From assembly GCA_001513395.1 (NCBI GenBank), contig LFTP01000061.1, forward strand, positions 1-5,409: a DNA stretch of 5,409 bases, in the 5' to 3' direction. Positions within the stretch are counted from its first letter, which is position 1; every line of letters starts with the position of its first letter. Source of the stretch: Clostridia bacterium DTU080. GTDB taxonomy: Bacteria; Bacillota; Limnochordia; DTU080. Of the stretch, positions 1 to 5,409 are shown in pieces. Position numbers and translations under genes: made by a program. The notes under the pieces are model-generated. The model was not told the origin of the DNA. It saw only the letters and a list, made by a program, of their open reading frames with translations, and did not search any database.

Positions 1-3000
1 GCTTCAGCGGCACTTTCACCTACACCCTGCAGACCTACAAGCGGCGGTCGCAGCTTATTCCCCACTATGGTAAAACGGCTAACATCCGATTGATACAGAT
101 CGACAGGCAAGAAGCCGATTCCTCTGGCCATGGCCTCCAGGGCCACCTCCAACAGAGTGATCAGGCTCTTTTCTTTGCCCGTGGCTTCATTGCCTTTGTC
201 CTCGAGCTGTTTCAACGTCTTTTTGACCACAGACTTGCCTTGCATAACAAGCTGGGCGTCAAACTCGTTAGCCCGTACTGAAAAGTAGGCGGCGTAGAAC
301 TGAAGCGGATAGTGCACCTTATAGTACGCCTGCCAGAAGGCCATGATGGCGTACGCGGCAGCGTGAGCCTTCGGGAAGAGATAGCTGATCTTCTTGCAAG
401 AGTCGACATACCAGCGTGGCACATCGTGTTCCAGCATGGCGGCTTCGTCTTCAGAACGCAGTCCCCTGCCTTTTCGCACTCGCTCCATGATCTCGAAAGC
501 CGTGGCGGCGGGTAGCCCTTGGCGAATCAGATAGGTCATTATGTCGTCTCGGCATGCGATAGTCTCAGCAAGAGTCGCCGTTTTCTGGCGCACGAGATCC
601 TGGGCGTTGTTGAGCCACACGTCAGTGCCGTGGGAAAGGCCCATAATCCTTACCAGGTCAGCGAACGTTTGGGGGCGTGTATCCTCGAGCATCTGGCGCA
701 CGAAGCGGGTGTTATATTCCGGTATCCCGAGGGTTCCTACCGTGCTCCCGGCATCTTCCGGACTAATGCCCAAAGCGTCCAAGCTTGAGAAGATGCTCAT
801 CGCTTTCGGATCATCCAATGGGATATCTTTCGCTTTGACACCCGTAGATTGCTCAAGGAGGCGGATCATCGTCGGACCGTCATGGCCCAGGATGTCCAGT
901 TTCACGAGTTGGTCTTCCATACAAGAGTACGCAAAGTGAGTGGTGATAACCCCGCTGTTCTTGTCGTTAGCCGGGTACTGAATCGGCGTAAAATCGAAGA
1001 TTTCTTTGTCCCGGGGAACAACCATCAGACCGCCGGGATGTTGACCGCTCGTGCGACGCACGCCAGTGATGCCCATCGATAAGCGATTGATCTCCGCACT
1101 GCGGGCGACGATTCCTTTTTCATCAAGGTATTTGCGCACATATCCATAGGCTGTTTTTTCAGCCAGGGTGGCGATTGTTCCGGCTCGGAATACATTCTCC
1201 TTGCCGAACAACGTCTCCGTATACTGATGGGCTATCGGTTGGTATTCTCCTGAAAAATTCAGATCGATGTCGGGGACCTTGCCTACGCCGTCGAATCCCA
1301 GGAATGTCTCAAAGGGAATGTCAAATCCGTCGCGCCGCAGCGCCGTACCGCAGTTGGGACAGTCTTTCGTCGGCAGATCCGGGCCTGAGCCGACTGAACC
1401 ATCATCTTTGACTTCAAAGTAGTGACACGAGGGACAAGTGTAGTGAGGCGGCAGTGGGTTTACCTCGGAGATGCCGCACAAGAGAGCAACAAATGAAGAA
1501 CCCACTGAACCTCGCGAACCGACGATGTAGCCGTCACTCAATGACTTGGCTACCAGTTTATGAGCAATCATATACAAGGACGCAAAGCCGTTATCTATTA
1601 TCGACCGCAGCTCCTGCTCAAGCCGGGTGGCCACCAATTCCGGAAGTGGATTGCCGTACAACCTAGCGGCATTCTCTTCACACATTTTTTGAAGATTATC
1701 TTCAGCGTTTTCAAGACGAGGAGGATGAAAACCGTCCGGAATCGGCCGCAGATCGTCAATGTGATCTGCGATCTGCCGTGGGGCCTCAACGACTACCTGA
1801 TAGGCCAACTCCTCTCCCAAGTAGGCAAACTCGGCGAGCATCTCATCGGTTGACTTGAAAAACAGAGGCGCTGAGGTCTCTACATCGGTAAAGCCATGGC
1901 CGGCCATGAGAATCCGTCGGAAAATGTCATCTTCCGGATCTACATAGTGAGCATCCGATGTGGCGACAACCGGCTTACCGAGCTTCCGTCCGATGGCCAC
2001 GATACGTCTGTTGATCTCTTTGAGAGCCTCTTCCGACTGGACGCGACCCGCTTCGATGTGAAATCTCGTGTTGTCGAGAGGTTGGATCTCCAGGTAATCA
2101 TAAAAGGAGGCGATCTTTTCCGCTTGCTCATCGGAGGCGCCCGCCAGTAAAGCCTGATACAACTCGCCGGCTTCACAGGCAGAACCGAAAAGGAGTCCTT
2201 CCCTCAGGCGTTCCAATTCGCGACGCGGAAGTCGAGGCCGGCGATAAAAATAATCAATGTGGGATAAGGAGACAAGACGATAAAGGTTGCGCAGTCCTTC
2301 TGTCGTAGCAGCCAAGATCACGATGTGATAGCTCGAGCCACGTTCGTCATCGTCGATGAGATAGCCCTCAAGACCGTACAAGACCTTGATCCCATACTTC
2401 TTCCCGGCCGCGTATGCCTCGGGAAAGGCCTGAACGACACCGTGATCCGTTATGGCTATGGCCGGGTGTTGCCATTCGCTCGCTCGCTTTATAATTTCGT
2501 CGACATCCGCCACGCCGTCCAAAGCGCTCATTTTTGTATGCAGATGCAGCTCCACTCTTTTTTCGGGTGCCGTGTCGGGGCGTATCGGCGGAGTAGGAAC
2601 GCGGTAGATATCCCGAGGCTGCAGTGTGAGTTCTTGCGAGAAGTTGTCATGTTGCACGGATCCCCGTATACATAACCAGCAACCCGGCGAAATCTGGTTC
2701 ATCCATTCGTCGTTTTCCTCAGCGAAGGCCTTCACGCTGATCGAATCGGTGTTATCGGTAATGTCGAAAAGCACCACATGTCGTCCGGAGCGCATTTGTC
2801 GCACATCGACCCGCAGAACGCGCCCTATGACGATCACCGACCGCTCCTCATCATTGATGCTGCTCAGAGGTTGAGGCGTCGGGTCTTTGATGGCCTTACC
2901 CAGAATAACCTGAGTATCGCTTTGAGATTCATCGCCGTTTTCAGCGTTGTTCCGCTCCTCCTGGATGCGCTGCATGATGCTTTCCATGTATTCGTCATCG

Positions 3001-3302
3001 GTCACTTCCTCCAAGGGTTCAGTGACCACAGCCTCACTCGTGACGGCCACCTCTTGCCATCCCGCGTCGCAGCGCAATTCGACACGATTTAAACCAAGTG
3101 CAGAAGCCAGCGCCTCGGCAAGTCTGGCGCGGTCGCTTTCTTCAACTGGCTGATCGAGGTAAATGCGCCACACGTCAGCCTTGGGCAGTACCTCTACGTG
3201 GCTGATCACCGCATCGACGACCGGAGATACACCCAGAGCCTGACACAGATCACCCAACCGGGACTTATCCGGACTGGGTTCCACTATGCACAACAGATCC
3301 AC
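1..3302 (-). CDS. polC: DNA polymerase III alpha subunit, PolC type, lacking the exonuclease domain (3' end beyond window)
   Basis: This is the replicative DNA polymerase of Gram-positive bacteria, acting at the fork with the sliding clamp. The frame is open from a GTG at 3302 to the left edge (1100 codons). An in-frame TGA two codons upstream rules out an earlier start. Visible parts: a short N-terminal domain (about 1-95); an acidic linker (95-145); an OB fold (about 150-235, with RSGRHVVLFDITD); a PHP domain (about 248-460) with H253-L-H255, D286-H287, E312, H326, C376 and D450-A-H452; the polymerase core with GSRGSVGSS near 595; a four-cysteine zinc motif (C623, C626, C648, C651); catalytic PDIDLNF (D678, D680) and KLDILGHD (D803); GLSHGTDVW near 890; and FPKAHAAAYA near 980. 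Similarity to Bacillus PolC (about 1437 residues) is strong throughout. The DnaQ-like exonuclease that normally splits PHP is absent, and the N-terminal region is about 80 residues shorter. By alignment from memory about 50 C-terminal residues, including the clamp-binding tail, lie outside. DnaE is excluded by the OB-PHP order and the PolC-specific motifs. Confidence 0.97.
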   Translation of the reverse strand, partial: MDLLCIVEPSPDKSRLGDLCQALGVSPVVDAVISHVEVLPKADVWRIYLDQPVEESDRARLAEALASALGLNRVELRCDAGWQEVAVTSEAVVTEPLEEVTDDEYMESIMQRIQEERNNAENGDESQSDTQVILGKAIKDPTPQPLSSINDEERSVIVIGRVLRVDVRQMRSGRHVVLFDITDNTDSISVKAFAEENDEWMNQISPGCWLCIRGSVQHDNFSQELTLQPRDIYRVPTPPIRPDTAPEKRVELHLHTKMSALDGVADVDEIIKRASEWQHPAIAITDHGVVQAFPEAYAAGKKYGIKVLYGLEGYLIDDDERGSSYHIVILAATTEGLRNLYRLVSLSHIDYFYRRPRLPRRELERLREGLLFGSACEAGELYQALLAGASDEQAEKIASFYDYLEIQPLDNTRFHIEAGRVQSEEALKEINRRIVAIGRKLGKPVVATSDAHYVDPEDDIFRRILMAGHGFTDVETSAPLFFKSTDEMLAEFAYLGEELAYQVVVEAPRQIADHIDDLRPIPDGFHPPRLENAEDNLQKMCEENAARLYGNPLPELVATRLEQELRSIIDNGFASLYMIAHKLVAKSLSDGYIVGSRGSVGSSFVALLCGISEVNPLPPHYTCPSCHYFEVKDDGSVGSGPDLPTKDCPNCGTALRRDGFDIPFETFLGFDGVGKVPDIDLNFSGEYQPIAHQYTETLFGKENVFRAGTIATLAEKTAYGYVRKYLDEKGIVARSAEINRLSMGITGVRRTSGQHPGGLMVVPRDKEIFDFTPIQYPANDKNSGVITTHFAYSCMEDQLVKLDILGHDGPTMIRLLEQSTGVKAKDIPLDDPKAMSIFSSLDALGISPEDAGSTVGTLGIPEYNTRFVRQMLEDTRPQTFADLVRIMGLSHGTDVWLNNAQDLVRQKTATLAETIACRDDIMTYLIRQGLPAATAFEIMERVRKGRGLRSEDEAAMLEHDVPRWYVDSCKKISYLFPKAHAAAYAIMAFWQAYYKVHYPLQFYAAYFSVRANEFDAQLVMQGKSVVKKTLKQLEDKGNEATGKEKSLITLLEVALEAMARGIGFLPVDLYQSDVSRFTIVGNKLRPPLVGLQGVGESAAE
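2325..2369 (-). other. Empty exonuclease-insertion point inside the PHP domain of polC
   Basis: These codons cover residues 312-326 of the PolC product, from the glutamate of LYGLEGY to the histidine of YHIVILA. In Bacillus PolC the matching glutamate (GLEAN) and histidine (FHVTLLA) are separated by a 3'-5' exonuclease domain of nearly 200 residues that begins with the VFDVETTGL motif. Here only 13 residues (GYLIDDDERGSSY) lie between them, as in the uninterrupted PHP domain of DnaE. The frame is continuous and the flanking sequence aligns with PolC on both sides, so this is a clean absence of the domain and not a frameshift. Confidence 0.9.
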
Positions 3303-3310
3303 AGATCAGA

Positions 3311-3315
3311 CCTCC
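3311..3315 (-). promoter_or_regulatory. Ribosome binding site of polC
   Basis: A perfect GGAGG on the minus strand lies 8 bases upstream of the polC GTG start and begins one base after the rseP TAA stop (3319-3317). It decides the GTG as the start. Its position directly behind the rseP stop suggests that ribosomes finishing rseP could help initiate polC (inferred translational coupling). Confidence 0.85.
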
Positions 3316-3316
3316 G

Positions 3317-4405
3317 TTAAATGCCCAGGAAGAACCTGGCGACATCCTGGTAGGTAGCATAAACCAACAGCAGCAACAGCAAAGCGAAGCCGACGAACTG
3401 CATCATTCCCCTCTGTTCGGGTTTCAGAGGCGATCCTCTCAGCGCTTCGAATATCAACAGAACAACCCAAAAACCGTCCAGCGCCGGGATGGGAAACAGG
3501 TTAAACAGTCCTAAATTGATGTTCAACAGGATCGCCAACCGCAAAAGCGAACCCAATCCCTGTTGGATCGCGCTACCCGTGACGACAAAAATGCCGACGG
3601 GACCTGACAGCTCGGCAGGCGTTCGTCTTAGAATCATGCGCCCCACCGCCCGGGCTATGCCCCGGGTCCAGCTATAGGTCTCTATGACGCCCAGGCGCAG
3701 GCTGGTCAGTAGGGGCTGGCGCTGTTGATCAAAGAGGGTGACACCGATCATACCCACCTGACGCTCAAGATCAAGGCGCGGTATGACCTCTAAGGTGAGA
3801 AGTTCATCACGTCTTTGCACCTTCAGCGAAAGCGTCGAGCCTGCATTTGGCTGCACCAGACGTACAACCTGCTCCGCAGTCAACGTCGTTTGTTCGTCGA
3901 TACTCAGAATCTGGTCGCCCGGTTGAAGCCCGGCCGCAGCAGCCGGACTTCCCGCATCGACTTCCTGGATTGTCGGCGGGATCGTCACCGTCATGTGATA
4001 GATCACAATCAACAAAAAGGCAAGAAAGAAGTTCATGAAAGGCCCGGCGAGCATGAACATCAGACGCTGCCACAAAGGCTTTGCCTCAAAGGTTTCGTGA
4101 TAGGGCACTTCCGATTCGTAGGGCTCCGGAGACGCATCCATGCCGGCGATCTTGACAAAGCCTCCCAAAGGCACGGCTCGTACGGAATAAAGAGTCTGCC
4201 CCTTTCTTCTCTGCCAGAGCTTGGGGCCGAAACCGACGGCAAACTCGAAGACCCTGATCCCGGCCAGTTTGGCTGCGATGAAGTGGCCCAATTCGTGAAA
4301 AAGCACGATGACCCCGAAGATGACCACGAATCCCAGCACCGTCGATGTAGCAACGGAAAGAAGCTGCGCGAAGCGCTCGATGGCGTGAGCTATTCCTTGG
4401 CTCAA
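3317..4405 (-). CDS. rseP: Site-2 intramembrane zinc metalloprotease RseP/RasP, single PDZ domain
   Basis: This is an M50-family protease that cleaves substrates within the membrane. In Bacillus the homologue RasP processes the anti-sigma factor RsiW, FtsL and leftover signal peptides; the substrates here are unknown. Transmembrane segment 1 (about 23-36) leads into the zinc-binding HELGH at 37-41. It is followed by FAVGFGPKLW, the membrane-reentrant VPLGGFVKIAGMD region (78-90), LAGPFMNFFLAFLLIVIY (second membrane segment, about 117-136), one PDZ domain (about 146-225, with GSPAAAAGLQPGD), and a C-terminal membrane part with NLFPIPALDGF, whose D310 is the third zinc ligand. A last hydrophobic helix lies near 330-350. 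At 362 residues the size is normal for the clostridial one-PDZ form. The TTG start is chosen for its AAAGAGGG ribosome site 7 bases upstream. A later in-frame GTG (M23-equivalent) lacks such a site but would give a shorter N-terminus closer to Bacillus RasP. The gene lies 29 bases after dxr and 14 before polC. Confidence 0.96.
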   Translation of the reverse strand: MSQGIAHAIERFAQLLSVATSTVLGFVVIFGVIVLFHELGHFIAAKLAGIRVFEFAVGFGPKLWQRRKGQTLYSVRAVPLGGFVKIAGMDASPEPYESEVPYHETFEAKPLWQRLMFMLAGPFMNFFLAFLLIVIYHMTVTIPPTIQEVDAGSPAAAAGLQPGDQILSIDEQTTLTAEQVVRLVQPNAGSTLSLKVQRRDELLTLEVIPRLDLERQVGMIGVTLFDQQRQPLLTSLRLGVIETYSWTRGIARAVGRMILRRTPAELSGPVGIFVVTGSAIQQGLGSLLRLAILLNINLGLFNLFPIPALDGFWVVLLIFEALRGSPLKPEQRGMMQFVGFALLLLLLVYATYQDVARFFLGI

Positions 4406-4412
4406 CGGCGTT

Positions 4413-4420
4413 CCCTCTTT
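4413..4420 (-). promoter_or_regulatory. Ribosome binding site of rseP
   Basis: The minus strand reads AAAGAGGG, ending 7 bases before the TTG at 4405. This supports the unusual TTG start for rseP over the downstream GTG. It lies in the 29-base gap after the dxr stop, which is too short to hold an obvious terminator, so read-through from dxr is expected. Confidence 0.7.
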
Positions 4421-4434
4421 TCTACCGGACGTTC

Positions 4435-5409
4435 TCAGCTTTGTCGGAGACGCAAAGCCAAGGCGACTTCGCGTGCTCTGATGCGGGCTTGTCGGTCAAC
4501 ATCCAGGACTTCATCAATCGAGTTGGGTTCCCTTGCGGTATGATCCTTCATACATTGCTCCACAATACGCGGAATGTCGGTAAAGCGGATTTCCCCTTGT
4601 AGAAACAACTCTACAGCCACTTCGTTGGCGGCATTGAGCACAGCGGGCATCGTGCCACCTGTTCTGCCGGCTGCATAGGCCAGATCAAGACTGGGAAAAC
4701 GTTCCGTGTCCGGACTCTCGAAGGACAAGTCCCCCATTTGTCTGGGATCCAGTCTTTTGACGGGTGAATACAGCCGCTGTGGGTGCATTAGTGCCACCTG
4801 AATCGGCAGGCGCATGTCCGGTGCGCCAAGCTGAGCGATGATCGACCCGTCCACAAATTCCACCATCGAATGTACGATGGATTGCGGGTGGACGACGACG
4901 TGAATGTCGTCAAAAGAGGCATCAAAAAGCCAGTGGGCCTCGATTATCTCTAAACCTTTGTTCATAAGAGTGGCCGAGTCGATAGTGATCTTGCTCCCCA
5001 TGTTCCACGTCGGATGTCGCAGAGCGTCGATGGCAGTCACATACGGCAGTCTCTCTGCGGGGGTGGTTCGAAAAGGACCTCCGGAAGCCGTCAGGTAAAG
5101 ACGATAGAAAGAACCGTCACCCGCTTGCAGACACTGGAAGATGGCGGAGTGTTCGCTATCTACGGGCAGTAGCTGCCCTCCGTGTTGATTCACTGCCGCG
5201 GTCACAAGCGAGCCTCCGGCTACTAAGGCTTCTTTATTGGCAAGACAGATACGTTTGCCACAGGTTGCGGCGGCATATGTCGGAGCCAGACCCCGGGCGC
5301 CAACCACCGCGCTGACCACGGTGTCGACATCGGGCAGGGAAGCACACTCGATGAGCCCCTCATCTCCCGCCACTATGCGAATATGCGCGGCGAGACGCTG
5401 TCTCAACTC
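4435..5409 (-). CDS. dxr: 1-deoxy-D-xylulose 5-phosphate reductoisomerase (5' end beyond window)
   Basis: This cytosolic enzyme performs the second step of the MEP (non-mevalonate) isoprenoid pathway: the NADPH-dependent rearrangement and reduction of 1-deoxy-D-xylulose 5-phosphate to 2-C-methyl-D-erythritol 4-phosphate. The window holds the last 324 residues and a TGA stop. Visible family motifs, in order, are LANKEALV; VDSEHSAIFQC, with the metal-binding Asp and Glu (codons near 5150-5164); ASGGPFR; HPTWNMGSKITIDSATLMNKGLE (split here as HPTWNMG plus SATLMNKGLE), with the flexible-loop Trp, the substrate-binding Ser, Asn and Lys, and the third metal-binding Glu; HPQSIVHSMVEF; and the C-terminal helical domain with AANEVAVELFL. 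The full protein is normally 380-400 residues, so about 70 N-terminal residues, including the NADPH-binding GSTGSIG region, lie to the right. The TTG at 5406 is an internal Leu codon, not the start. All active-site residues in view are intact. It is the first of three closely packed genes. Confidence 0.98.
   Translation of the reverse strand, partial: ELRQRLAAHIRIVAGDEGLIECASLPDVDTVVSAVVGARGLAPTYAAATCGKRICLANKEALVAGGSLVTAAVNQHGGQLLPVDSEHSAIFQCLQAGDGSFYRLYLTASGGPFRTTPAERLPYVTAIDALRHPTWNMGSKITIDSATLMNKGLEIIEAHWLFDASFDDIHVVVHPQSIVHSMVEFVDGSIIAQLGAPDMRLPIQVALMHPQRLYSPVKRLDPRQMGDLSFESPDTERFPSLDLAYAAGRTGGTMPAVLNAANEVAVELFLQGEIRFTDIPRIVEQCMKDHTAREPNSIDEVLDVDRQARIRAREVALALRLRQS

Noticed and set aside
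90..3153. Many short plus-strand open frames (60-130 codons) opposite polC.
   Set aside because: They overlap one another and lie opposite a continuous, strongly conserved PolC frame. None has a recognisable domain.
1..3302. Possibility that the polymerase is DnaE or a broken polC pseudogene.
   Set aside because: The OB domain precedes PHP, and the four-cysteine motif, PDIDLNF, KLDILGHD and GLSHGTDVW match PolC and not DnaE. The frame is uninterrupted and all visible catalytic polymerase residues are kept, so there is no sign of decay.
4406..4434. Terminator or promoter between dxr and rseP.
   Set aside because: The 29-base gap shows no stable inverted repeat followed by a T-run and no convincing -10/-35 pair; only the rseP ribosome site is evident.
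3815..4543. A 242-codon open frame on the plus strand, antisense to rseP and the end of dxr.
   Set aside because: Its product is rich in Arg, His and Ser with no recognisable domain, it lies fully opposite clearly conserved coding sequence, and its length is explained by the codon bias of the genes on the other strand.
5404..5406. TTG as a start codon for dxr.
   Set aside because: The preceding codon is still in the conserved Dxr frame, and the N-terminal NADPH-binding region is missing, so the true start lies beyond the window.

Overview
The window carries three co-directional genes, all on the minus strand, packed almost without spacers. In transcription order they are dxr (5' end cut off by the right window edge), rseP/rasP (complete) and polC (3' end cut off by the left window edge). 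No plus-strand gene, RNA gene, mobile element, repeat array or CRISPR is visible. No stretch longer than about 30 bases lies outside a gene.

The presence of a PolC-type replicase, together with the dxr-rseP-polC order, points to Bacillota (Firmicutes). In Bacillus the same neighbourhood runs frr-uppS-cdsA-dxr-rasP-proS-polC. Moderately GC-rich DNA, a TTG start for rseP and a GTG start for polC fit a clostridial or deep-branching, perhaps uncultured, lineage; I cannot name the genus. Neither proS nor ispG lies between rseP and polC, although one or both often do in relatives.

Layout: 5409-4435 encodes the last 324 residues of 1-deoxy-D-xylulose 5-phosphate reductoisomerase (isoprenoid precursors). 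After 29 bases, 4405-3317 encodes a 362-residue site-2 intramembrane metalloprotease with one PDZ domain. After 14 bases containing a strong Shine-Dalgarno, 3302-1 encodes the first 1100 residues of DNA polymerase III PolC. The cluster joins envelope and isoprenoid functions to replication; the genes are probably co-transcribed, but they do not share a pathway.

The main surprise is in polC. In canonical PolC a DnaQ-like 3'-5' proofreading exonuclease of nearly 200 residues is inserted inside the PHP domain. Here the two PHP halves are joined directly by about a dozen residues, and no exonuclease motif occurs anywhere in the 1100 visible residues. The PHP domain looks DnaE-like in keeping a D-x-H pair where Bacillus PolC has N-x-H. 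The N-terminal region is also shorter than in Bacillus. The result is a compact, exonuclease-less PolC with intact polymerase aspartates, which raises the question of how this organism proofreads its replication.
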